Of a stretch of 64,000 nt of DNA, positions 7,763 to 15,425 are shown in pieces (positions within the stretch are counted from its first letter, which is position 1; each line of letters begins with the position of its first letter). The stretch spans positions 1,488,001-1,552,000 of the forward strand of contig NZ_CP160452.1 in NCBI RefSeq assembly GCF_041295575.1, given 5' to 3'. The translations under genes were made by a program, and so were the position numbers. Origin of the DNA: Sporosarcina pasteurii. Its GTDB lineage: Bacteria; Bacillota; Bacilli; Bacillales_A; Planococcaceae. The notes beneath the pieces were generated by a model. That model had not been told where the DNA came from. It did no database searches and saw nothing but the letters and a program-made list of their open reading frames with translations.

Positions 7763-8539
7763 TTAATAACCGATAATATGATAGCCAGAATCGACATGTA
7801 GGTTTTCACCAGTGACACCGCTCGCGAGGTCACTTAGTAAAAATATAGCCGCTTTACCGACTTCTTCCGGATTAGTCGTTCTTCTTAATGGTGCTTTCTC
7901 TTCAATCACTTTAAGGTTTTCATTAAAGCCAGCGATGCCTTTCGCTGCAAGCGTGCGGATCGGACCAGCAGAAATAGAATTCACACGAATGTTATACTGT
8001 CCAAAGTCGTTGGCAAGGTATTTAACACTTGCATCGAGGGAAGCTTTTGCGACACCCATTATATTATAGTTTTTAACAACTCGTTCTCCGCCTAAGTAAG
8101 TAAGCGTTAAGATTGAGCCGCCTTCTTTTAGAAGCGGTTTGACAGCCTTAGAAACAGCCACTAAAGAGAATGCACTAATATCGTGTGCAAGTTGGAAACC
8201 ATCACGGCTTGTATCTGAGAAATCGCCTGTTAACTCTTCTCTTTTCGCGAAAGCGATACAATGTGCTAAACCGTCAACAACCGGATATTGTTGGGCAATC
8301 GTTCCAAAAGCATTATCAATGCTTTCATCGCTTGTTACATCACACTCTACAAGTAATGTATTTTCTTGATTTAACTCAGGAATTAGTCGTTCAACTTCTC
8401 TTTTTAGACGTTCACCTTGGTAAGTGAAGATTAAATTAGCTCCCGCTTCGTTTAGGGCTTTAGCGATACCCCAGGCAATGCTTCGTTTGTTCGCCACACC
8501 CATAATAATGAAATTTTTACCAGTTAATAAATTATTCAT
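7763..8539 (-). CDS. fabI: Enoyl-[acyl-carrier-protein] reductase FabI
   Basis: FabI carries out the last reduction of each fatty-acid elongation cycle, using NAD(P)H in the cytoplasm. At 258 residues it has the normal family length. The dinucleotide-binding segment GVANKRSIAWG is at 14-24, and the catalytic pair Y158-x6-K165 sits in NYNIMGVAKAS with Y148 in LTLTYLGG. The GPIRTLAAKGI substrate loop follows at 192-202. The start at 8539 has CGAGGTA nearby. The gene stands alone between its own terminator and a non-coding stretch. A partial AGTACCT half-site overlaps the ribosome-binding region, but I cannot make out a complete FapR operator. Confidence 0.96.
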   Translation of the reverse strand: MNNLLTGKNFIIMGVANKRSIAWGIAKALNEAGANLIFTYQGERLKREVERLIPELNQENTLLVECDVTSDESIDNAFGTIAQQYPVVDGLAHCIAFAKREELTGDFSDTSRDGFQLAHDISAFSLVAVSKAVKPLLKEGGSILTLTYLGGERVVKNYNIMGVAKASLDASVKYLANDFGQYNIRVNSISAGPIRTLAAKGIAGFNENLKVIEEKAPLRRTTNPEEVGKAAIFLLSDLASGVTGENLHVDSGYHIIGY

Positions 8540-8985
8540 GCATAGTACCTCGCTTGTTTGTATTAGTTATGAATTGAATTATTCTTAATCGAAGTGCGCA
8601 CTAAAAGCGTGCTCTTTATGATGTGAATTAAAAAGATCAATTAAAGAATTAACTCAAGTTTATAATTTAATCATAATTGAAATGTTGGTCTAAGTCGAGC
8701 GTAAAATACTTTTACTGCAAAAGCAATCAAGTAAATGATTATGTTAATATTTAAAAATCCTCAAATTATGGGGGATGGGGGAGAATCACCGGTTCGCTTT
8801 TGTCGATATTACAACGACACAGAACTTTTGTTCCTTCTGTTGATTTCTCAATGAACTGCTGTGGAAATTTCAACATGGGCTTGTAAAATTACGCAACAGC
8901 AGCCAATTGCAGTCGAAACTTAGCTTGATTCTAAATGGTGTTTCATTATGCAAATCTACATAAATGTTTCCACAGGACTGTATAG
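8540..8985. other. Non-coding stretch upstream of fabI, no gene seen
   Basis: About 445 bases without a supportable gene. A short minus-strand frame ending near 8768 contains CRCNIDKSEP, vaguely like an iron-sulfur CDGSH start, but it is too short and lacks the rest of the motif. Another GAAC-N4-GTTC site sits at about 8824-8835 (GAACTTTTGTTC). The region must hold the fabI promoter, which I could not place. Confidence 0.5.
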
Positions 8986-9464
<479 letters not shown>

Positions 9465-9641
9465 TTGATTTTATCCTTATAGATCATAGACTGTTAAGTT
9501 TCAAAGGCTTTATCAATTGAATTCTTTATGGCTAAGATAAATCCAATCACTCAAGATTCATTCGAAAATACTTCAAAAAAATTTTATTTTCTAGTTATCG
9601 ACTTGCTGGCTTCTTCATTTTAAGTTGTGTGAAATTAAAAC

Positions 9642-9672
9642 AAGTTCTAACGTCTTTTTAGTGTTAGAACTT
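9642..9672 (-). terminator. Ten-base perfect inverted repeat, possible weak terminator
   Basis: AAGTTCTAAC and GTTAGAACTT enclose 11 bases; on the minus strand the stem is followed by GTTTTAATTT. The rest of 9367-9753 is A/T-rich and shows no gene. Confidence 0.35.
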
Positions 9673-9753
9673 GGCTACTATTAATGCTTCATTTAGTAAA
9701 ATAATTAATTAACACAAAAATATATACGATATCTTGTGATTTACTACTCATTC

Positions 9754-9957
9754 TTACCATATGCCACTTTCTACAACAACCCAACGATTAACATAAAAAT
9801 TACTTTGCTCAATAATACATAAGTTTTCATAATCTTTCATCCTTCTTTTCTAGGTGATACTAGTCGAATTATCCCCCACTTCTCCAAACCTGTCGTGTGC
9901 TTCTAAATCACTGAGGCTTGTATTTGTTTTCAGGATCTCCGCCTTAAATTCTTGCAT
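9754..9957 (-). pseudogene. Possible small degraded ORF with an amber stop
   Basis: On the minus strand a frame from ATG 9957 reads QEFKAEILKTNTSLSDLEAH and continues to TAG at 9850-9852 (codon 36). It then runs in the same frame for 31 more codons (ending in VNRWVVVESGIW) to TAA. The amino-acid composition looks protein-like, but there is no clear ribosome-binding site and I do not recognise a family. It could be a remnant or chance. Confidence 0.3.
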
Positions 9958-10006
9958 CTATTGTAGCATAAGGCATATCGTACGAAGTATTTGAATTATT
10001 TCCAAT

Positions 10007-10041
10007 AGAAAAAAGCACCTCATTAAGAGATGCTTTTTTCT
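10007..10041 (-). terminator. Bidirectional terminator downstream of the MMPL gene
   Basis: AGAAAAAAGCACCTC and its near-perfect complement enclose a five-base loop, with T runs on both strands. It starts 4 bases past the MMPL stop. Confidence 0.85.
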
Positions 10042-10044
10042 ATT

Positions 10045-12285
10045 TTATTCGTCTTTTCCTTGCATGGTATAACTTTCATCGTTCTTCAACTTCCACATCT
10101 TCCCTGGCCAAAATGCATAGCGACCTAGTACAGTCGTAATAGCTGGAACCAGAAGTGGTCGTACGATAAATGTATCTAACAGTATTCCAATTGCCGTAAT
10201 CGTGCCAAAGTGGACAAGCACTTGTAAAGGCAGCACAGCTAAAACTGAGAAAGTCCCTGCTAAGATTAATCCAGCCGAACTAATCACACTACCAGTTTCT
10301 CCTACACTTTCTGCAATGGCTTGTTTTAGTGGCATATGCTTGCGTTTTTGCCATATGCTTGAGACGAGGAAAATATTGTAATCCTCACCCAATACGACTA
10401 AAAAGACGAACGCATATAGCGGAATTAACCCCTGGATTTCTGTGAAACCAAAGAAATGATGCAGCACGATCCAACCTAGTCCAAGTGCTGAGAAATAAGA
10501 TAATAAAACAGTTGCAAGTAAATAAGCTGTCGCGACAATGGATTTTAAATAAACGAATAGTAAAACGGCGATAATGACAAGCAGCACGGGAATAATAATT
10601 GATTGATCGCGACTTGTGATTTCATCTGTGTCATATAAAGTCGCGGTTTCTCCACCAATCCATACAGCTTCCTCTGCATTCGGAACACCCGCCTCTTGTA
10701 AGGCTTTCGTGGCAATTTCTTTAAGCTCTGGAATACTTTCAACGGCTTGGGTTGCATAAGGGTTAATTGAAAGTGTAAACTCCCATTGTTGTAAGTTTTT
10801 ATTAGTAGACCCTTCTATCGGATCTCGTACTTCTTCTACATAAGGATGTATCTCCAATGCTTCTTTTAATTCAATTGCCTCACCGCTAGTGTTAACAATC
10901 ATCTTAACTGGCGCAATTTCTCCGGGCGGATAGTGATTCTCAATCAGTGTAAAGCCCTCACGTGAAGGCATATCTTCTGGGAAAGATTCTAATAATCCGT
11001 ACGTAAACTGCATTTTAGGCACAAATGCAGCCAAGGTGCTGAGAACAATGGTAGAAATGACAATAATCGTCCATGGTTTGTTTGTTACAACGCCACCAAG
11101 CTTCATACCAAAACGATGGCTTGGTTTTGGTCGACGGATTTTCTTCCTTTTTTTCTGTTCAATTTCTTGCATCATTTCTTCAGTACGCGGAATAAAAGGA
11201 ATAAACGCAATACGTCCTAGTAACGCTAGAATGGCTGGAAGCAAAGTTAGTGCCGCAATCCCCATGATGAAGATTGACAAGCTAAACGGCACTGCAAAGC
11301 GGTCGTACGATGCGTAATATGCGAGCCCTAGCGACAGCATTCCTAAAACTGTTGTAAGAGAACTCATCATAATTGCGCCGCCTGTACCAGAAATTGCATG
11401 CTTTAATGCAATATATTTATCCCTTTCACGCCGCAGTTCGTCACGATACCGCGAGATTAAAAATAAACAATAATCTGTACCCGCCCCGAATAGTAGAACC
11501 GTCATAATAGAAATCGCTTGCCCGTCTACGGTAATCCACTGTTTATCCGCAAAAAATCCAAGGATCGGGCTAATGATTCCGTATGCAATCCCTACCGCGA
11601 CAAGTGGGACAATTGCTAAAATTGGTGAACGGTATAATAGGATAAGTAAAATAAACACAATCAGTACAGTTGCAATTAACAGTGTCACGTCTGCATTACT
11701 AAACAATGCAACAGCATCTGTTTGAATACCGACAGGTCCAGAAAACCGTACGTGTAGACTGTCTCCTTCTAACTCCTCTTTCAACACTTCATCGCCAAAT
11801 TGTTGTGCGATTTGATTGCCTAATTGATCGAGTGCGGTTTGCAGTTCTTTTATAGACGCGCTTTCATCAAAAAAGACGGGTGTAATCAGTGCGCGTCCAT
11901 CCGTTGACGCACTGTTTTCTATTGCCTCAACCGGTACTTTTTGAAAAGGCGGAACAAATGATTGATGCCCAATTGGATGTTCATCAAGATTTTGATAAAG
12001 TTGTTGGATCATTTCATAATCTGACGGTTGCAGTCCTTCCTCTCGGTGCCAAACTAAGAGCAGCGGAACGCCAATATCATCTGAGAATTCTTCTTTAGAA
12101 ATTTTATTTGCCTCAACGGACATTGCTGTTTCTGGGAGTAATTGATTGTCTGGTGTTTCCCGGTCATTGACTTGTGGCCAAATATACGAAAAAACTCCGA
12201 TAAATAAAATCCATATAAAAAACGTCATCCACCGGGTTTTCGGATTCGCAACAATTGTCCCCCAGTTTTTCAATAGACTTCTCAT
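10045..12285 (-). CDS. MMPL/RND family exporter
   Basis: A 746-residue inner-membrane exporter of the MMPL group (B. subtilis YdfJ-like), which moves lipids or hydrophobic drugs using the proton gradient. The architecture is duplicated: one helix (about 14-33), a large extracellular loop, five helices (about 200-360), then a second helix-loop-five-helix set. The motif GAGTDYCLFLISRYRDE is the proton-relay signature of the first half, matched by GEDYNIFLVSS in the second. The start is set at ATG 12285 because GAGAGG abuts the ATG at 12294 and lies 9 bases from 12285. It is divergent from a TetR regulator that probably represses it. Confidence 0.9.
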   Translation of the reverse strand: MRSLLKNWGTIVANPKTRWMTFFIWILFIGVFSYIWPQVNDRETPDNQLLPETAMSVEANKISKEEFSDDIGVPLLLVWHREEGLQPSDYEMIQQLYQNLDEHPIGHQSFVPPFQKVPVEAIENSASTDGRALITPVFFDESASIKELQTALDQLGNQIAQQFGDEVLKEELEGDSLHVRFSGPVGIQTDAVALFSNADVTLLIATVLIVFILLILLYRSPILAIVPLVAVGIAYGIISPILGFFADKQWITVDGQAISIMTVLLFGAGTDYCLFLISRYRDELRRERDKYIALKHAISGTGGAIMMSSLTTVLGMLSLGLAYYASYDRFAVPFSLSIFIMGIAALTLLPAILALLGRIAFIPFIPRTEEMMQEIEQKKRKKIRRPKPSHRFGMKLGGVVTNKPWTIIVISTIVLSTLAAFVPKMQFTYGLLESFPEDMPSREGFTLIENHYPPGEIAPVKMIVNTSGEAIELKEALEIHPYVEEVRDPIEGSTNKNLQQWEFTLSINPYATQAVESIPELKEIATKALQEAGVPNAEEAVWIGGETATLYDTDEITSRDQSIIIPVLLVIIAVLLFVYLKSIVATAYLLATVLLSYFSALGLGWIVLHHFFGFTEIQGLIPLYAFVFLVVLGEDYNIFLVSSIWQKRKHMPLKQAIAESVGETGSVISSAGLILAGTFSVLAVLPLQVLVHFGTITAIGILLDTFIVRPLLVPAITTVLGRYAFWPGKMWKLKNDESYTMQGKDE

Positions 12286-12334
12286 TCGGTTCATCCTCTC
12301 ATTTCTCTTTTGAGTTGATTTCCTCTTAATTATA

Positions 12335-12350
12335 TATACCGGAAGGTTAA
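12335..12350 (+). promoter_or_regulatory. Candidate TetR operator between the MMPL and tetR genes
   Basis: TATACC-GGAA-GGTTAA is an imperfect palindrome in the 129-base divergent region. The tetR -10 (TATACT, 12378-12383) lies just downstream. Position and symmetry suggest autoregulation and control of the exporter; this is inference. Confidence 0.4.
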
Positions 12351-12414
12351 TTAATCAAGAGCGTTTTATGTTTATGGTATACTACAAGCAACCTATTGTT
12401 TGGAGTGAATTCAT

Positions 12415-13041
12415 ATGCAACAACGAAAAAGACCTTTAGGAAGACCGCGTAAAGAACATGGCGCACTGTCTACGAAAGATAAAATATTATGGACAGCGAC
12501 CGACATGTTTTTAAAAAAGGGCTATTCATTTATTTCAATGGATGATGTTGCAGCGCAATGTGATGTAACAAAAGCAACCGTGTACTATTATTACAAAACA
12601 AAAGCTGATCTTTTTACGGATGCAATGGTGCAGTTAATGGTCCGCATTAAAAGACAAATCGTTGATATTTTATCGACAAATGAACCGTTAAAAACACAAT
12701 TATTTAAACTCGCAAAAGCACATTTGCAAGCAACCGTCGATATCGACATTAATTCCTTCATGAAAGAAGCAGCAGTTTCGCTTTCAGATGAACAACTGAA
12801 ATTAATGCAAGAATCCGAAGATGAAATGTATGCTGCCATGGCATTTTCTTTACAAGAAGCGATGGATCAAGGAATCATTCCACAAAGCAACCCGCATTTA
12901 GGAGCAGTTTTATTCGTTTCCATGTTGGCAGCTGGTAACAATATGAACAGAAATGCTGAGCAATCTTCCTTGTCATTAGATGAATTAGTGACAGAGATTA
13001 TGAATCTGTTCTGGGACGGACTTGCGAATCCAAGTGCGTAA
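12415..13041 (+). CDS. TetR/AcrR family transcriptional regulator
   Basis: A 208-residue one-component repressor. The N-terminal helix-turn-helix spans about residues 20-66 (KILWTATDMFLKKGYSFISM and VTKATVYYYYKTKADLF), preceded by a basic arm with RPLGRPRK that may contact the minor groove. The C-terminal ligand domain is helical and unassigned. The start has TGGAG 10 bases upstream. It is transcribed away from the MMPL exporter, the usual arrangement for a local drug- or lipid-sensing repressor. Confidence 0.9.
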   Translation: MQQRKRPLGRPRKEHGALSTKDKILWTATDMFLKKGYSFISMDDVAAQCDVTKATVYYYYKTKADLFTDAMVQLMVRIKRQIVDILSTNEPLKTQLFKLAKAHLQATVDIDINSFMKEAAVSLSDEQLKLMQESEDEMYAAMAFSLQEAMDQGIIPQSNPHLGAVLFVSMLAAGNNMNRNAEQSSLSLDELVTEIMNLFWDGLANPSA

Positions 13042-13049
13042 ATAAAGTG

Positions 13050-13076
13050 TCAGGTTCTGCTATTTCAAGAACCTGG
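13050..13076 (+). terminator. Stem-loop between convergent genes
   Basis: CAGGTTCT and AGAACCTG enclose nine bases just past the tetR stop and overlap the 3' end of the opposing gene. The T tract is poor. Confidence 0.5.
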
Positions 13077-13448
13077 CATTTCAATCATTAAATGAATGCC
13101 TTTCTCTGCAAGATTTTCAAGACATTCCTTCATATAGCATTCATTATGCTCCGGATAAATCGGTGTAGTTTCCTGCTCAATGAATACCACTTCATAAGGT
13201 AAGCATTGTTTTCCACGATATGCTGGATTCTCCCATAACGGATCATTCTTATAACCTCGACGCTTCATTTCATTGATCACTTTCATGTGGTATTGAAAAA
13301 GCTTATAGGGGAAGTGGTCGAATACATAATTTACAGTCGCATGCTTTTTATTCCAACCTAAGCCACGAAGTGCACAGCATTCTCTATGTTGCCCCAATAA
13401 TTGTTGTCTAGGTAGTTCTGTTAATAAATCTTCATGCCATAATCTCAT
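13065..13448 (-). CDS. TIGR02328 / pyrimidine-dimer glycosylase-like protein
   Basis: A 127-residue protein of the TIGR02328 group, related to the Pyr_excise (T4 endonuclease V-like) family. It starts with the conserved MRLWHEDLLTELPRQQLLGQ and has HRECCALRG and KKHATVNYVFDH. Related enzymes cut pyrimidine dimers, but members of this subgroup are uncharacterised and I cannot confirm the catalytic residues. AGGGA lies before the start. It is 24 bases downstream of a DUF1722-like gene and may be co-transcribed with it. Convergent with tetR. Confidence 0.75.
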   Translation of the reverse strand: MRLWHEDLLTELPRQQLLGQHRECCALRGLGWNKKHATVNYVFDHFPYKLFQYHMKVINEMKRRGYKNDPLWENPAYRGKQCLPYEVVFIEQETTPIYPEHNECYMKECLENLAEKGIHLMIEMPGS

Positions 13449-13472
13449 TCTATTCCCTACTCTCTAGATTCT

Positions 13473-14006
13473 CTAAAAGATGTCATTGCTTTCCTTCTGT
13501 TTAAAAATGACAGAGTTACCGTTCCAATAGAGTGTATTCGGTGGGTACGTTTTTCCTTTGTCTTTCAGCGGAGCAGTAATTTGATTAAAACAATTCCCTC
13601 TTTTACTTGGCCACAAACTACAATTCAATAAATAATCAACTTGATAATGAAGTGTGTAGCTCTCTAAAATACGTAAAGCTTCTTTTGGATTCACTTGAAT
13701 CAGCATATCCATCTCTTGTCTCGCTGCACTTGGTAATACTTTCTTAAAATAACCAGATATATGGTACAGCGCATTTGTAATTTGCGGTAAATCAGCACTT
13801 GGCACTTCCTTAAATGCAGTATACACACCGGAAAGTACTTCATAAGCCCTCACTAACTTCACATTGTCCGGGCGTAGATGTTCACGAACTTTACGATATT
13901 GCTGCTGACTGCATGCCAAAACAAAATATTTATTTGCAGCCCATACTGATTGCGCAGCTTTTAATATGAGTCGTTGATTGCAGATTATTTTTGTTTCATT
14001 CTCCAT
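13473..14006 (-). CDS. DUF1722 (YbgA-like) protein
   Basis: A 177-residue protein most like DUF1722: the N-terminal helix has SVWAANKYFVLACSQQQYRK and the middle has HISGYFKKVLPSAARQEMDM, which fit the W...KY..L..S...Y and YFKK.L pattern. The start at 14006 is chosen for GGGTGAT six bases upstream; an upstream in-frame ATG at 14024 has no ribosome-binding site. The molecular function of the family is unknown; fusions to photolyase-related genes elsewhere hint at DNA repair. That fits its neighbour, a pyrimidine-dimer glycosylase-like gene 24 bases downstream. Confidence 0.65.
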   Translation of the reverse strand: MENETKIICNQRLILKAAQSVWAANKYFVLACSQQQYRKVREHLRPDNVKLVRAYEVLSGVYTAFKEVPSADLPQITNALYHISGYFKKVLPSAARQEMDMLIQVNPKEALRILESYTLHYQVDYLLNCSLWPSKRGNCFNQITAPLKDKGKTYPPNTLYWNGNSVIFKQKESNDIF

Positions 14007-14073
14007 ATTTATCACCCATTTCATTTAATATTGGTAAGATTATACACCTATTTATGGTAATATTAATTCTTCA

Positions 14074-14110
14074 CTAAAAAAACCGCAAAAGTCATATGCT
14101 TTCCGCGGTT
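14074..14110 (-). terminator. Terminator of the MFS gene, overlapping its last codons
   Basis: On the minus strand ACCGCGGAAAG pairs with CTTTTGCGGT and is followed by seven T. The 5' arm lies inside the coding sequence's final codons. Confidence 0.85.
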
Positions 14111-15312
14111 GGTTGTTCGAGTATAATATTTCTTCGCTTCATTTGGATAAAAAATAAAGCTGTTAATCCTAAACTGATGACACCAAAAATGACCACCATT
14201 AATTGGAGTCCAATAATATCTAAAAAAGCACCCGCTGTTAATAACACAACTTGAAACATGACACGTTCTAACATATTACGAAATGAAAAGAATCTTCCGT
14301 GGTAGGCTTTTGGCATCTGTTTTTGAAAGATGACCATCGCCGTTGGGAAAAAACATCCTAAGGCAAAGCCTAGTACAGTAAATGAAGCTAGTGTAATGAC
14401 CTGACTTTCAACGAAAAACAACATAAATTCAGCAACAGCAACAAACATTGCGAAAACAAATAATATCGTTGTTGTTTTCCACTTTTTAGCGATATACTTC
14501 ACAGCAAAAGCCCCAACCATAAATGCAACGCCTTCAAATGTATAAATAAGTCCTTTCATCGCCGTTGAATCTTGAATCTCGCTAATATTAATGACGATTA
14601 AATTAAAGGATCCGATAAAAAGTAATGGGATTAGCGTCATCACCAATGTCATCGTGACAGCCGGATAGAGTTTTAACACTGGAAATACTTCCATAAACCC
14701 ACCTGACTTAGCGGGTCTTTTCACTTTCGCTTCCCTATCTTTGATACTATCTCCCTCATTAATTTGTAACATCATCGTAAATAATAAAAGCGCCCCATAA
14801 GCAATAATGGATGCCCAGTATAAAGTGACAAGCGACCAATAGACGAGCATGACTCCTGCTAGTGCAGTCCCTATAATGCGTGAAATAGTAGCAACATTCA
14901 TGTGTAATCCGTTCATCGTCAATAAATCATCTTCATTTACGACTAATGGAATTGTTGCCTGTAATGCAGGAAAATAAAAAGTCGCCGCCAATTGGATACT
15001 AATCATAAACGCAACCATCCACCAAATAGATCCAGTCTCTAGAGCAATTAACATGAATACAACACTAACCATTCTTCCAAAACCTGAAATTAGGAGCACT
15101 GTCTTTTTCCTTGATTGGTCAATCACTTTTCCCGCTAGTGGACCTGCAACAAGTCCAGCAAGTAATCCAACAGACATAATTAATGCTTTCACAAAGTCAG
15201 ATGGCACTTTCTCTTGCATAAATTCTAAGTTTCCGATAATCCCCATCCATAATCCTAGACCCGCAACCATTTCCCCTACTAAAATTATCCAAATGTTACG
15301 ATTTCTCCACAT
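14092..15312 (-). CDS. MFS transporter (MFS_3 / EntS-like)
   Basis: A 406-residue major facilitator with about 12 membrane helices. The start at 15312 (WRNRNIWIILVGEMVAGLG) is chosen for GGGGAT upstream; the longer frame to 15399 adds a polar stretch without a ribosome-binding site. The first-half loop DQSRKKTVLLISGFGRM matches the MFS loop-2 signature. A charged cytoplasmic loop (about residues 185-215, rich in K, E and D) separates the two halves. The substrate cannot be told; relatives export siderophores or macrolides. A promoter overlapping the parC terminator drives it. Confidence 0.85.
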   Translation of the reverse strand: MWRNRNIWIILVGEMVAGLGLWMGIIGNLEFMQEKVPSDFVKALIMSVGLLAGLVAGPLAGKVIDQSRKKTVLLISGFGRMVSVVFMLIALETGSIWWMVAFMISIQLAATFYFPALQATIPLVVNEDDLLTMNGLHMNVATISRIIGTALAGVMLVYWSLVTLYWASIIAYGALLLFTMMLQINEGDSIKDREAKVKRPAKSGGFMEVFPVLKLYPAVTMTLVMTLIPLLFIGSFNLIVINISEIQDSTAMKGLIYTFEGVAFMVGAFAVKYIAKKWKTTTILFVFAMFVAVAEFMLFFVESQVITLASFTVLGFALGCFFPTAMVIFQKQMPKAYHGRFFSFRNMLERVMFQVVLLTAGAFLDIIGLQLMVVIFGVISLGLTALFFIQMKRRNIILEQPTAESI

Positions 15313-15370
15313 AAAACTATCCCCGTTCGTAATAAAATCATCCACTTTATAATACTTCGTATCTCGAATT

Positions 15371-15399
15371 ATTATACGGCATTGCAAAATAAAAGTCAC
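15371..15399 (-). promoter_or_regulatory. Promoter of the MFS gene inside the parC terminator
   Basis: On the minus strand GTGACT (15394-15399), 17 bases, then TATAAT (15371-15376). The -35 lies in the 3' arm of the parC terminator hairpin. Confidence 0.55.
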
Positions 15400-15423
15400 G
15401 GGAATTTTACACCCCGTGACTTT
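15385..15423 (-). terminator. Rho-independent terminator of parE-parC
   Basis: AAAGTCACGGG and CCCGTGACTTT enclose about ten bases, followed by a T-rich tail TTTATTTT on the minus strand, two bases after the parC stop. Confidence 0.9.
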
Positions 15424-15425
15424 GG

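Noticed and set aside
8536..8570. Possible FapR operator before fabI
   Set aside because: Only an AGTACCT half-site is seen, without the opposing half.
8760..8900. Minus-strand frame with CRCNIDKSEP, reminiscent of a CDGSH iron-sulfur motif
   Set aside because: The CDGSH half of the motif is absent and the frame has no start signal.
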